Shown here: piece after piece, positions 11,761 to 23,460 of the stretch
Position numbering within the stretch: position 1 is the first letter of the stretch
Layout of the letters: each line of letters opens with the position of its first letter
Assembly: GCA_008711295.1 (NCBI GenBank)
Contig: VUYV01000054.1
Coordinates: forward strand, 1,396,367-1,460,366
Direction of reading: 5' to 3'
DNA length: 64,000 nucleotides
Source: Anarhynchus alexandrinus
Lineage: Eukaryota; Chordata; Aves; Charadriiformes; Charadriidae
The notes under the pieces: generated by a model
The model's input: only the letters and a program-made list of their open reading frames with translations
The model's database searches: none
What the model was told of the DNA's origin: nothing
Position numbers and translations under genes: made by a program

Positions 11761-12099
11761 TCCCTGTGCCTGAGACCTTGGTGACGTCCAGCCACTGGGG
11801 AGGACGGGTGGTGCGCCAGTATTTAGGAATTATTGTGGTACGTTCTGACAGGGCTCCACGAATACATTTAACACAGCAGCTCTAGTGATAAATCCCCATC
11901 CGACAGAAAAAGTTAGTTCCTCTCAGAGTGATGTCCTTTAAGTTAAGGACAGACTGGTCGTTTTTTTCCACCAACAAATTAAAAAAATATTATTTCTCCT
12001 TTTTTTTTTTGTTTTCTTTTCTACACAAAAGTGCACTTTCCCACGCTTGACAGAAACACGGGGTTCCCCGCGGGCTGCCGAGGGGTCGGGTTCAGCCCG

Positions 12100-12470
12100 G
12101 GAGAACCATTCAGCTGAGGCTGACGACGATGGGGAGCCTGCATCAGCTCTTCCCCATTAATAGCCTCATTTAGGCGGCCGTCCCCCGAAGCGCCCATTAA
12201 CACACATGAGAGAGTGCCCGGAGGTGAGAGCTTCACTAATCAAATGTGCTATTAAGATCCTAATCCATTTCATTAGCCCGTTCCATTTGACACTTAGTGA
12301 GGCTCAGAGATGCTCTGCGTAACGGGGACGACCGCGCGCGGCCTGTCCTGTGGAAAAATAATCCTTTTCATTAGACCCGTAATTCCCTTTTATCCTTTAT
12401 TGGTTTATTTCTAAAGCCAAAGGGCACCGAGGAAGCGGAGCTCTGGCAGAGATGCTGTGGATTTTCCCTT
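12100..12470. promoter_or_regulatory. Candidate conserved non-coding element
   Basis: This block is dense in homeodomain-type cores (CCCATTAATAG, CCATTAACAC, GCTATTAAGA, CTAATCC of the OTX/PITX type, TTTCATTAG). It keeps several CpGs and has no repeat signature. Such regularly spaced cores in unique DNA are typical of vertebrate conserved elements. There is no long open frame with domain content. Call is inference from composition. Confidence 0.38.
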
Positions 12471-12533
12471 CGTGTGCACGTCACCATGTGGAGTGTAAGA
12501 CTGGGAGGGATGCACAGACAGCAGCAATATCCA

Positions 12534-12558
12534 AAAAAAAAAAAAANAAAAAAAAAAA
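12534..12558. repeat. Poly-A tract with one ambiguous base
   Basis: A run of A residues is interrupted by N at 12547. The N is most likely a homopolymer sequencing uncertainty rather than a scaffold gap. Confidence 0.9.
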
Positions 12559-12957
12559 GCCCTGAAAATAGCCCACTCTATTATTTAATTACATATTACC
12601 AGACTACATTTTGGGGATGTTATCTAGAAGACCCTCCACTGAATATTTTGGAGACTGAAACAACTACATACTTCAGCCCCATCTGAAATAATTTCTAATT
12701 TCTTTCTTCCTTTGATTGGCAGCCACATGAGATGGTCTCAAAGATGAACAGAGAGGCGGGATGCGGAATTAAACACAGATTGTTCAGGAGGCTGATAAAC
12801 CAGCAAGCTAAACTCGCACCAACGCATTAGGCAGATAGGCTGACACCACCTAATTTTCCGTACAGGTTCCGTATCACCTCTTCCAAACAAACGAACAAGA
12901 TGATGCGTGACTCCGCCTGGGAACTGTACACAGCCGTGGGGATTTTGTGCTTGGGAA

Positions 12958-13003
12958 AGGTCTTAAGTTACCAGATAAGCAGGTCTTAAGTTACCAAATG
13001 AGC
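12958..13003. repeat. Adjacent tandem duplication of 23 bp
   Basis: A 23-base unit starting AGGTCTTAAGTTACCA spans 12958-12980 and is repeated directly at 12981-13003 with two differences (GATAAGC versus AATGAGC). It is a small local duplication in non-coding DNA. Confidence 0.9.
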
Positions 13004-13382
13004 ATTCCTAAATACGTGGACTTCCTGCACAGAAACACACTTGAAACTGCATTAAACCTTCATACTACTAAAGAAATACTTTATGAAATAATGATTTTGT
13101 GAATATAATATTCACCTCAAGGACCAGGTCGTGGCGGTTCTTCACAAATAGCTGGGGAAAATCCCTACATTTCACTGAAATGCTCCCACTGAGCAAAGCT
13201 GAAATGGTTCAAGCACAGACTTAGCAAGCTCCTACCTGAAAGTAATCTTCTCCCTGGGTGTCTGAGGGTTATTTGGGAGCAGCCCCATGTGCCAGCCAGC
13301 CCTCCAGGCCATGTGCTGGAACTGAAACCTCCCCGAGCTCACCCCAGAGGGTCGCTGCCGTCTGCTCCCTGGCAGGAGATCG
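13004..13382. other. Intergenic flank, no gene seen
   Basis: No gene or repeat recognised. The open frame starting at 13258 is chance sequence that reads on through the following CR1 fragment. Confidence 0.5.
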
Positions 13383-13566
13383 CAGAATCACAGAATGGTC
13401 AGGGTTGGAAGGGACCTCTGGAGATCATCTAGTCCAACCACGACACCCCCCACCAGAGCAGGGTCACCTACAGCAGGTTGCATGGGATGGCATCCAGGTG
13501 GGTTTTGAATGTCTCCAGAGTGGGAGACTCCACCACCTCTCTGGGCAGCCTGTGCCAGTGCTCTGG
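13383..13566 (-). mobile_element. CR1 LINE 3' fragment, minus orientation
   Basis: The plus strand starts CAGAATCACAGAATGG and continues with GGAAGGGACCTCTGGAGATC, the complement of a CR1 3' end. This 3' end type (GATCTCCAGAGGTCCC on the sense strand) resembles the copy at 43472-44428 rather than the 1427 copy. Only about 180 bp remain, covering the 3' UTR and the last codons of ORF2 ([15 protein letters not shown] in the minus frame). The plus-strand frame running through this fragment is a chance fusion with flank. Confidence 0.88.
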
Positions 13567-14159
13567 AGATGGGATGAACTGGCCGCAACCACGCCAGGCG
13601 GCAGCTTGGTCCTTGCTGGGTCGGGCTGGCAGGGCACGAAGCAGGTAGATGCAGCCCTGGAGCACCCTGTACCATCCTCCCTTGGCCACACAGCCCCATG
13701 GCAGAGCCTCCAGGTCTGCCCGGCTTCACCTTGCTCAAGAACATACCATTGCCCTCAGTCCAGGAGAGCAGTGCACACCTTGGTTTCCCTCCCCAAGCAG
13801 CACGTGAAAGGAGAGGAGCTACAGCCTGATGATGTCCTCCTCGCTTTTTCTCGCTGGGGTTGCTACTTGAGCTGGGGAAACAGGGAGAGGCCCCGTTCCT
13901 ACAGCCTGAGGGGGCTATTGGAGGGGATGAGCGGCAGACAGAGCATCTCTTACAGCAGGACTCTTCGGGGGACTCGGGCCCTTTTGATAATTTATTAGCA
14001 TACAGAGTCCCTGCAGCCAAAACAGCAAAATCCCTGTTTCTTCCTCTGTTCTAACCCATTTCTTTTGAGACAAACAATTTCTGAGACACTGATGCAAACA
14101 AAAAAAAAAAAAAAAAATATTTTAAGAAGCATCTTTGCCCTGAGAAATTCAATCCCATC

Positions 14160-14650
14160 TGCTCCCTTGGCGTTGCCCGGGGCATTCACCTCCCCCGGAG
14201 CAGCTGGCAGAGGAAAGTCAGCTCCCACCCGTGCCCGCCGGGACCCCCGCGCTGCTGCTTCAAAGCACTCCTGGGGGGGATCCTCGGGAAAGGCAGCTCC
14301 GCCACAGGCACCGCAGTGCTCCATAGGGTCCTCAGGGGAAAAAAAACGGAGCTCAAAGCCGAGTGCCACATTGCCATGCTTGGGAAAATGGTGCCGAGAG
14401 AGGGGAGCACCGTGCAGCACCGCTGGTGGGGAGGGCAGGTGGGTGGCATGGGGCTGCCGGTGGGCTCCAGACCCACCGATGCACCCCAGGGCCAAGCGCA
14501 CGTCTAGCCGGGGCTCGCGTTCGAGGGCAGTAATGCTGAGCTGTCGCTGAAACGGGAGGGAATATCCCCCCCAGCTCCTCGGCGCAGGCTCGGCGCGCCC
14601 CGCATCAACTACTCATAGCACGGCTGTGTTACGCACTGCCAGGATGGCAC
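14160..14650. other. CpG-rich block, possible small CpG island
   Basis: By eye this half-kilobase holds roughly forty CpG dinucleotides, including clusters such as GCCCGCCGGGACCCCCGCGC and CTCGGCGCGCCCCGC, well above its surroundings. No first exon with a good donor is recognisable. It could be an unannotated promoter on either strand or simply a GC-rich patch. Poly-A runs at 14100-14117 and 14701-14717 bracket it. Confidence 0.4.
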
Positions 14651-15224
14651 CGTCAAACTGCAGCCCTGGGGTTCTCTCTTCAAGTGTACAAGAGAGATTT
14701 TAAAAAAAAAAAAAAAATAAAAAATGCACCATCATCTCCAAACAAAATTAAACACCAGCAAGCGAAAAATCTCCGCTGTGCAGCGAGACCATAAATCACT
14801 CCCCTTCCCATCCCTGCCGGCTGCAGAGGCTGGAGCGTGGCCATGGCTGGTGGGCAGAGGCGCGCTCTTGCAGAAAGCATGTTCTCCACCGCCCCCGGGC
14901 TCTGCCATTGCCTCCCTGGGAGGTTTCCAAGCCCCGTGAGACCACCCCGTCCCTGTCCCCATTGCAGCTCCCAGGGGAGCGGCAGAGCTGTGCACCCTCG
15001 CAGGGATGGCAGCTCGGGGTGACGCCGTCCCTCCCCGCTGCAGTCCTGCCCTTCCCACCCCGCAGCCCCCTCCTTCCCCACGGCACTTACAGCCCAAATT
15101 GTGGCCGTCTGACCTACGGCAACGTCGGTTTGTGCCCGTCTGGTGCCATGAGCCGCCGTCCCCCTGCCCGGCCACAGCGCCGGGAGGTGCAGACCCTGAG
15201 CGCGTCAATGAAAAGCTCTTCTTG

Positions 15225-15490
15225 ACTTAGTGCTATGAATTACAGCATGATATAAAGGCCTATTAAAGGCTGCTTTCTAGAACAAATGCTGCCCCCGTGG
15301 CTAATCAGCAGAATATTCCCTTCATTGAGAGACAAAATTAATATCGTTGTTTGGCAGACGCAACGATGCCAAGTAAATAACTTGCAATTGAGCTTTATTG
15401 TTATGAAGCCTTTTGTTGCTGGTCTTGGCCTCGAGAGGGTGGCAATGAAAAAGGGAGAATACAAATGGAAACCTGTAAGAGCCTGAAATA
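15225..15490. promoter_or_regulatory. Candidate conserved non-coding element
   Basis: Repeat-free AT-rich DNA with spaced cores (GGCCTATTAAAGG, GTGGCTAATCAGC, AAAATTAATATCG, CAATTGAGC, TTTATTGTTATG of the SOX type) and a few CpGs. Frames on both strands remain open but carry no domain. Together with 15760-15920 it is the clearest enhancer-like interval in the left flank, on composition only. Confidence 0.38.
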
Positions 15491-15759
15491 AATGCGTGGC
15501 CTGAACCTGCCGGGGAGCCGGGAATTAATAGGGGACGTCACTGCACAGGGTGCAGCCCGGCCACACCGCCCTGTCCCCCCCACGGTGGTACCCAGCAGGC
15601 AGGGGGACGGGCACGCCGCCTCGGCTGGGACACCTCCCCCAGCCCCACAGGCAGCCTCGACCCTCGGCTGGGGGCTTTATGGCCTATTTTCATTTTTAAA
15701 AGGGGTTCGGTAAAGAGAGAAGACGCTATGTCAGCGCCACGAAAGCATGGCATTAATCA

Positions 15760-15920
15760 AGGGTGATAGCATGGTCTCCTCGCGGGTGGTTAGCGTTATA
15801 AAATACATATTAGCATTTTTAATATTAATCAAAAAATCCTTTAAAAGAAGCTAATTAGAAAGCTCATTTACTTAGAGGACCGGAGTGAATTAATACTACG
15901 TCTCAGGGCCATGAAGCGTT
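15760..15920. promoter_or_regulatory. Candidate conserved non-coding element
   Basis: A very AT-rich unique block with TTAGCGTTATAAAATAC, TTTTTAATATTAATC, GCTAATTAGAAAG and GAATTAATACTACG, bracketed by GC-rich DNA. The sharp compositional island and closely packed homeodomain cores suggest a regulatory element; conservation was not tested. Confidence 0.33.
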
Positions 15921-17205
15921 CGCACAGAGTGAACTTCCCTGGGGATCGCGGCCCCTCCACACCTCACACCTCCGGGCTCTTCCCACACCCCACTCAGGAC
16001 CCTCTCCTCCCACCTCAGACCGGGGGCTAATCCTGCTCCAGGAGTCACAAACCATCTCGTGCCAAACAGGGGATGAACTGCGCTTCGGAGCTCCCCGTCA
16101 GCCTAAGCCTTCTCCCAGCTCTCTGCCGGGCCCGTGGCCGGAGCGGGCATTTTACGGCAATGACCCCGGAGACGCCCAGACATTACAGGGGCCCGATGCT
16201 GTCGAGTGATGGGGCTGCGATCACAAGAGGCGGTGATTTCTGTGCTTACAGAAAATGCACAGGATTCTGCCTACCTTCCATCCCTCCCCGGCGAGGGATG
16301 CAGGAGAACGGGGGGCTGGGGGACCCCCCAGCTCCCCTGCTACGCTCCGTGGCCAACCTGATCCAACAGGGAGCCTTCACGTTAAAAGCATCCAGAGAAA
16401 AACTCTGCCTGCCCCCTTTCCGTGACCAGAGCCCTCGTGCCCTGTGTCCTCCTGGGACCTGGCCGTTAGTGCAGCCCCTGCACCCATCAGTGGCCAGCCC
16501 AGGGAAGCTGCAAATCCCACGCGGGAGACAAAAGGCAAGCGTAATTAAGCAAAACCCATTAGTTGCCCCCTAAGACTTTGCCAGCTGAGCAGTTGGAACA
16601 GCGGCAAACAGGAGCTTTTCACCTCGGGTTTGTGTTTGTAACACAGAGGGCATTCAGTGGCTCCTGCAAGAGGAGCCCAAGGGCAGGCAAGAGTCCTGCC
16701 GCGCTGGCTCACCCCCCCGCATCCCGCTCCCTCCCAGCGCTCCCGTCGTGCTCCACTGAGCCATTCAGTCCTTCCAGAGGTTTCACAGCTCCTCTCCCTC
16801 CGGAGCGGCCGTGGGCTGCTGCAAGGCAAAGGAGGCACCTCTTGCAAAACAACCGGGCTGCATTAATAAGGTCAGATGGGAGAAGAAGAGCGTTCGTTAG
16901 CGGGGGCCGAGCGCCTGCTTTGACAGCTACCCTGGCGAATTCCTTGTTTGCTTGTCTTTGAGGCAGTCAGCCACGCTGGAAAGCTAACGCTCAAATATTT
17001 CTTAGCCATACTTAATGCTAAATGAAAGCATGAGCCACCAAGAGAGCGCGGCTCCCTCCCAACCCTGGTTGCCCACCCAGACCCGCCTGGATGCCGGGGC
17101 CGTGACTCTGCCCTCCCTCCCCGCTGCCCGTTTCAGCCCCCAGCAGCCGCAGGGGGTGGCTTTCCCCAGTGGCTGAGGGCTGCCCAAGGCACAGATATCA
17201 TACAA
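15921..17205. other. Intergenic flank, no gene seen
   Basis: GC-rich, with open frames on both strands (for example 16073-16573 plus and 16545-16847 minus) that overlap antisense and show no domain, signal peptide or splice bounds. I regard them as chance frames. Confidence 0.5.
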
Positions 17206-17615
17206 GTCTTATGAGGAACGACTGAGGGAACTGGGGTGGTTTACCCTGGAGAAGAGGAGGCTGAGGGGAGACCTTATCACCCTCTACAACTACCCGAAAG
17301 GAGGTTGTAGAGAGGTGGGGGCTGACCTCTTCTCCCTGGTGACAAGTGATAGGACGAGAGGAGATGGGTTCAAGTTATGCCAGGTGAGGTTTAGATTGGA
17401 TATTAGGGAAAAAAAATTTCACTGGAAGGGTTATTAAACACTGTAACAGGCTGCCCAGGGAGGTGGTGGATTCGCCGTCCCTGGAAGTGTTTAAAAAAAG
17501 GGTCGATGTGGTACTCAGGGACATGGTTTAGAAGTAGTTTTGTCAGGGTAGGTTAACGGTTGGACTTGATGATCTTAAAGGTCCCTTCCAACCTCAACAA
17601 TTCTATGATTCTATC
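17206..17615 (+). mobile_element. CR1 LINE 3' fragment, plus orientation
   Basis: The fragment starts in TCTTATGAGGAACGACTGAG, which encodes the YEERLRELG landmark of the CR1 ORF2 C terminus. It proceeds through GGAGAAGAGGAGGCTGAGG and ends in AATTCTATGATTCTATC. The 3' UTR contains GGTTAACGGTTGGACTTGATGATCTTAAAGG, the subtype also seen at 40868-41964 and 44540-45932. The reading frame is broken by small indels (the run of A at 17410-17416), so it is a dead copy. Confidence 0.93.
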
Positions 17616-19199
17616 TAACGCGGCGTCCTGCAGGACTGAAGAGAGGTCAGCCCTCTGCCTGCCACTATAAAAGGGAGCTAAGGGGCAAGGAAAGGTTAAA
17701 CTCAGGGTAACCTGACTAACTTACAGGCTTGCAAAGTGCTTGCGCTCCCTTTATCCACGTTCATTGTCCAGATGTACCTGCACAAGGAGTATTTCTTGGC
17801 GAGCAAAGGGCTCTCCAGCACTGCAGAAGAAAGCAAAGCAGAGGGACGGCACGCAGACCCAAAGATTCACGCTGGGAAATACGGTGGCACAGTTGGCAGC
17901 GAAGGTGCCCGACTGCTGCGGCTCCTTGGCTCAGCAGGGCACGGCTGCCTTGTCACCTGGGGACGATGCTGCGAGACTGGCAGAGTCATCTGTATGCACG
18001 AAGCCCACTGGACCCAGAAGCTCCGGGCTGGGACGGGCATCACCACCCTGGGCCAGGAGCGTGCGCTTACACGGGACTGGATGCTCGCAATGTCCCCGTG
18101 GGTCGCGCACCTCCGCTGTCCTTGTCATCCAGCGGCGGCTGGGACACACAGCAGGTACAAGAGAGCTGCGAGCAGTTGGCTCCAGGAGGCGGAGGGTGGA
18201 GAGTGAGAGACCCGGGGCTCTGGCTGCAGGTGGCTGAGGGGCAGAAGCCAGCGAGAAGGATCATCGGGCATGTGTTGACTCCCACCCAGCGTGCACCGTG
18301 CTGCCGTACACACACACACTCTCACACCAACTGCTACCAGCTCGTCCTCCCGTAGGGGCTGGCGGAGGAATGCCACGGGGAATCCAAAACACTCTGTGCT
18401 GGAAATCACTGCTCCCAGCAGCTCTTGTTTTTAAACGTAGGTTGCAGCCCTTATTTACCAGCAGGCGCGGGGCTGTCAGGAGCAGCGACGGCGGATGCCT
18501 CGCTTGCCTTCTGCAAAGGAAACCTCCTGTTTTGACTGCAAGCTGATTGATGCTCAGTTATTTGGGGAGGAGTATTTCTAGCTACACAGCGCAAGCCGCA
18601 GTTATCAGCCAATTAAGTATTTATGGCCAATTCCGTTTTCCTTGTAAGACGTTTGGAAAGCAAGCACCGGTTACATCAGCGAAAGGGGTTAAACTGTGCT
18701 CTTCTCTCAACAGCTCCACGCTGGCCTACCAGAAATGACAGACACAGAAGTCCTGTAAAGGCTTCTCTTAAGGCTTGGAAGCTCCGAAGCAATCCATCAT
18801 CAGAGTGAGTGTGGTTTAAACACCGCAGCAGTAACTCAGCCTGTCTTCAGTGAAGCATTACCACAGCATGAAGCAAAAGGCCACGGGGTCCCGGCCCCGC
18901 AAGAGGAGGGTTAGCTGCTATGGGGGCTTTCTACAAACTGGCTTTGCCGTGAGCTCTCACCAGGTGAACATCTGGGACAGCTCTTTCCTGCCTGACCCTT
19001 GTCAGGTGCACCCCATGACCATGTGCAGCATCTCTGGCAGGTGCTGATTTAACCCTGGTTCCCTGCTTTTCCAGCATGGGCCATCACCTCCAATACGCTC
19101 CCGTCTTCCCGAGATCACTTAGAAACCCTGGATCCAAACCCAAACCAAACTAACTCCTTTTAGGATGCACCAACGGGGAGAACTGCTGTTGTAGCCCCT
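17616..19199. other. Intergenic flank, no gene seen
   Basis: Three overlapping plus frames at 17729-18355 share the same DNA, which is the mark of GC-rich non-coding sequence with few stops. A CA-rich tract lies at 18306-18325. No exon or repeat family is recognised. Confidence 0.5.
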
Positions 19200-19275
19200 T
19201 GGCAGGGGGGTTGGAACTCAATGATCTTCAAGGTCCTTTCCAACCTAAACCATTCTACGATTGATTCTATGATTC
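19200..19275 (+). mobile_element. Very short CR1 3' end, plus orientation
   Basis: Only the last ~75 bp of a CR1 remain: GGCAGGGGGGTTGGAACTCA followed by ATGATCTTCAAGG and an interrupted ATTCTACGATTGATTCTATG terminus. It is a severely 5'-truncated insertion of the same 3' end type as the copy at 49911. Confidence 0.88.
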
Positions 19276-22200
19276 AGAAAACCAAAACCCAAACCAAACC
19301 CTGCTACCTGTTCCAGATGTTAGGGCAGTATCACCACCACCCTCCCCCCACCACTTGAGTTTAGCGACCAGTTGCACACACTGGGCAACTCGCTCTCTCC
19401 CAGCTCCTCCAGCCGATACCCACTCACCCTTCTGTGTTCAACTCCATCAACAATTTAAGGGCACACTCCTGCTTTCCCAACCAGCCTGGTGATATGGCAA
19501 AGGACAAACCACTTAACAGCTTGTACCTTTGCTTTTCGGTCCATCGTGGGTTGTTTACAACACTCTCCAATTTCTGTGAAGTAATGCTTAACATTTACCA
19601 AGCGTGCTTGAGCCCATGGATGAAACGTACCACTTGAGTCATCTTCCGCCTGTCACAGCCTCCGCCAGAGACCAACCAGTCATTTGGTTGCTGGTTGCCA
19701 CACGTCTCCCAGAGCAGCCATTCCCCCTTCTACAGCATCTTCGGCTGCTGACACGAGGCCAAGCCCCCAGTGACCGAGAAGGTCATTGCAGCCTTTAAAA
19801 CCAGTGGGCTACGATAGCGGGGTGAGAGAAGTCAGCCTAAACAAGAACAGGAGAACACTTCAAATGCCATGGTAATGGCATGAGGTGACAAACACACATC
19901 TGTTCCTAGGTTATTGTTGTAACCTCAGGATAGCGTGACTGCAAAGTGTGACTGCGGTCACCCCATTCACTTTCCTGCCTTCATTGCAGCTGGTGTTAAT
20001 CCAGGGATGATTTTCTTAAGTGGTATTTATCATGCAGCACCTCCCAGCAGTACTAGAGAGAGCTGATGCCTCGCCAAGCTCACGAGGACCAGAAAGCATC
20101 TGTATTTCAGATGCATTGGAATGCCTCAAAAGCAATCAAAAGCTGTGACCAGTCACCGAGGCATGACCGCAGCTCAGTCCCTTTGCGTCCCACTCCTGCA
20201 GAGGTGCTGGGATTTCTAAAAGGCAGCCTTCACAGGAAAACCACCCTCCAAAATTTGGTGTGCGAGAGCATCAAGCCTTTAAAGTACCTCCTGCTTTGTG
20301 CTCCCCGTGCTGGTGCTGAGAAGAGGTATTGGTTTTAAAAACCACTGCCGGCTCAAAACACCCTGCTCACCTTCAGCGGGGGCTGCAGAATATCTGCTCT
20401 GGTTTAAACAGTTAATTGGTACCCGAAACAAAAGGCAGTGCGAAATTGGTGCCAGAAAATAAAAAATACACTCACCTGTGGTCTTCACATGAGATGTCTG
20501 AAGTGTGCAACGCCAGCACGGCACCACGGCTGGGAAGGCGATCTTCTTTTAAGCCGCTTTCAGCTGTAACACCTTTCGATGTACATGCCGGGACAAGCAG
20601 CTCCAGCTCCGACCCGCCGGCTCTCCTGACAGCTTCCCATTCATAGTACAGCCACCTCAGTACAGGGATTTGTGCTGCGCAGTAAATGCAGCTGTCTGCA
20701 ATTCACTGTAAGCACTTTTATACTTCACGCACACACACACACATATATATATATATACAGACACACTGAGGGCCATCGCTTTTACATTTCACCAGAGAGA
20801 AAAATTATTCTTCAGGGTCAAGGAGGGAAAAGGCGCTGCCAGTTGTGGTCTCTGCCGAAACGGGATCCTTGGATGAACACTGAAGCACACTGCACAAAGT
20901 GCTGCGTGGTGACAAATATTGTGATAGTAGGAAATAAGTCATCCCACGAGTGACTACTGTCAGTTTAAGTGGATGGCAGCATATGACATCGTGGTATTCA
21001 GCATTAAACCAACCCCGATAAGCCACAGCAAGGCACGAGCTAGACCTGCACTTGAGTCTGAGTGCTCTCGCCACACTCAAGAATATTTGCCCACTCCTCT
21101 CTGCTGAAAATCCCAGGAGAACAAAGAACATTTTGAGGGCAATGTTTTAAACCTAAATGTGATGCAGTATGAAAATTCCCCTGTATAAAAGCTGAAGGAG
21201 GATATAAAATGCTCAGAGAGAGATAAACTGGTGCTGCCACTCTTGTTAGTTCTAGGATATACTGTTTCTTTCCCATTCATGAATAATTTTCTGTGAAATC
21301 TGTGTCTGAGTAAGTCCTCTTGTGCATTGAATTTCAGCAGCCCTGGAGCCAACATCCTCCCAAAGTTGTACCAGCTTGAAACAGTTCAGTGCTTGGTACC
21401 TTGCACCTACAGCAATGGTTTGAAAAGCAGAGCAATGTGGATTGGCTTCTTAAGGACAGGGCCGCTCTTCCCGGAGCAGCAGCCTGGGGCCACCTGCCCC
21501 AGAAATAGAGCTCAGTAGCCCACTGGGGTTTTCTGCTCCAGGACTGTGGTTGTCACCCCCGGTGCCAGCTGACAGCAGGCACGCTGGTTGTGACTGACAG
21601 CCTCGGTCAACACACGCAAACACCCCACTCCAGGGGGCTCTCCCATCTGTGTAGGGTTGACTGGAGTTGAGGTCTCTAGCTGAGGATTGCACTTCCCACC
21701 AGCCTCGCTCAAGCTTGGTCCTTGGAGAAGCCACCAGGTTCACCCAGAGGAAAGGCCGTCTGAAACTTGGCCTGTATTAAACTGAGTTTGTGTACTCCTG
21801 GCTCGCCAGCAATGTTGCATTCAACTGGGTGAAACCAGGGCAAACCAGCCCTCCCCGTGTGGCTCTCCGCTGACCTTCGCATTGCCACCCACTTCTGCAA
21901 AACCTGCATGGGAACCAGTATCGGTGGCGTAGATGAGCAGGGTCTGGAAGCATCCAACGTTTATTTGGTGCAGCAGAAACCAGGAGATCTGAGCCTTGTC
22001 CACCCACTCCCACCTACACATCATCTCCCTGCAGAGCAGCAACCGTACCAATGCCTGGAAAGAGGTCCTTAAAGGTTCCTCACGTTTGGTTGCGGAGGAG
22101 CCAAGAGCGGCTGGTAATCAGCGACACCACCAAGCTGGGGGAGTAGACAGGAATCCAGACGGAGGAAAGCCCATTGCTCACAGCAATTCACATATGAAAA

Positions 22201-22539
22201 GCAAACTGGTTTTTTTTTAAATTTATTTATTCCTGAAAGTGTACAACTAGAATATAAAAACATTCCTTGGTGAAAGCAAAACAGAAAAGGGTAGGAAATG
22301 AATGCCAAGCAAAAAGCATTTGCATGTTCCAGGGGAAAAAGCCTCCAGAGACAGAGCTTGGAGACTCCTCAAGCTTGGAAGTTAAGGTCATATTTCTATT
22401 TTACAGAAAATTCCTATAGCAGATCCCCAAGTTATCTCATTGTGACTCATAACTCGGTGGAATGGGTTTCTAGTTTGTTCTCTTTGAGAACCCAATTACT
22501 TCAAGTGCATCATACCAGTAAATGAAGCCAGTGTACTGC
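19276..22539. other. Intergenic flank downstream of TEDC1
   Basis: I recognise no gene, exon or transposon. A CA/TA microsatellite lies at 20728-20759. Frames on both strands at 21327-22051 overlap antisense and have no domain. Confidence 0.5.
20728..20759. repeat. Compound CA/TA microsatellite
   Basis: A (CA)n run passes into a (TA)n run (CACACACACACATATATATA). The length makes it a likely polymorphic marker. No gene overlaps it. Confidence 0.93.
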
Positions 22540-23100
22540 TTTATTTATTATTAGGCATTTGTTTTTCCTTATGGTGACTGCATTATAGCTGCCAGAAATA
22601 TGCAAACCAGCTGAATTAAAACAGCACACTTTCTTGAACATTTCCAGTCTCTCTAAGCCTTGGTACTTTGCAAGTTCTCCAATACCTAGATTATTCTGAC
22701 TAATGAACTCTTCCATTTGCTTGAAAATATTGAATGCAATTAGTACTTCAATGCGCGGCCTCCAAGTATGCTGTGCCTAGCAGCTGAGTGCTGTAAAAGA
22801 GCCCAGCGCTTGGCAGAAGAACTAGAAATCTGAAAGATAAAAGGGAGATTTACGCACGCTCCCACCAAGGCCTGCTGCAGAATTTAATTGGCAAGGTTAG
22901 CAATAAAGGGGCTGCAGAGAGAATCGCCAAGGTTATGGCCCCAGTGCAAGTCACAAAGCAGTAACAAGTTATGATTCCCAGGCTTAAAAATTAGAAATTA
23001 CATTTGGTTCCTCACCTCGCACTCCCCCATGCCAAGCTGCGCAATGTGCTCTGATCGAGTCAGTTTATTTCTTCGCTCTTCTCAGTCCAGCTTTATCTCT
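22540..23100 (-). other. TEDC1: Probable TEDC1 3' UTR with polyadenylation signals
   Basis: Read on the minus strand, the DNA after the TEDC1 stop codon contains one AATAAA only about 30 bp on (plus TTTATT near 23066). A stronger pair in AATAATAAATAAAG lies at 22540-22549, about 550 bp on. The second is the better candidate for the main cleavage site because a 30-bp 3' UTR would be unusually short. A further AATAAATAAATTT lies near 22218. Which site is used cannot be decided from sequence. Confidence 0.45.
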
Positions 23101-23460
23101 TCAAGGGGAGATACAAATCACTCCATCCAACCTTTCTGCAATTTCATCCAGCCTCTGCCTGCACTCTTCCTGCAGCTGCTTCAGCTCTCTCGCCAGGCTG
23201 GCCTCTCTCATCTGCAGTTCTCTGATCACCTCTGTAGCACTGACAGCTGAAACGGGCTCCTTGGATACAGACCTATCGAAGCCCGTTTTGCTGGCAGGAT
23301 GTTTGTTTCTGAACACCAGTCTGCACGAACCGTGCATTTTCTTTTTTTTCGGAGCACAAAGGCGTGTAAGATCGAGCAGTTTTCGTTCAACGCTTTCCTG
23401 TACCTTCCTAGCAGCAGCAGAGAACCCCTCCTTCTGGAGTTCTTCCTCTCTTGTTTTCAC
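23101..23460 (-). CDS. TEDC1: TEDC1, last coding exon (119 codons and stop)
   Basis: This exon encodes the C-terminal 119 residues of the TEDC1-like protein. The acceptor is textbook: on the minus strand a long pyrimidine tract ends TTCTCTCTACAG before GTGAAAACAAGAG, and the exon runs in phase 0 to TGA at 23103-23101. It begins VKTREEELQKEG, continues with a basic cluster (APKKKK, residues 36-41) and a polar linker. It then forms a strong amphipathic coiled coil (EVIRELQMREASLARELKQL, residues 77-96) and ends GVICISP. TEDC1 works with TEDC2, delta-tubulin and epsilon-tubulin at the centrosome, where the complex is needed for triplet microtubules and stable centrioles. Assignment rests on remembered resemblance to the human C-terminal coiled coil and on the upstream WQWM exon; no alignment was run. 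The exon is intact with no frameshift. Confidence 0.78.
   Translation of the reverse strand: MKTREEELQKEGFSAAARKVQESVERKLLDLTRLCAPKKKKMHGSCRLVFRNKHPASKTGFDRSVSKEPVSAVSATEVIRELQMREASLARELKQLQEECRQRLDEIAERLDGVICISP

Noticed and set aside
13258..13998. Plus-strand 246-codon frame and antisense 210-codon frame
   Set aside because: Both run through a CR1 3' fragment (13383-13566) and GC-rich flank; the plus frame is antisense to the CR1 ORF and neither has a domain.
1..22539. TMEM121 as the expected downstream neighbour
   Set aside because: Its coding region should appear as one long hydrophobic frame of about 300 codons; nothing of that kind is present in this flank.
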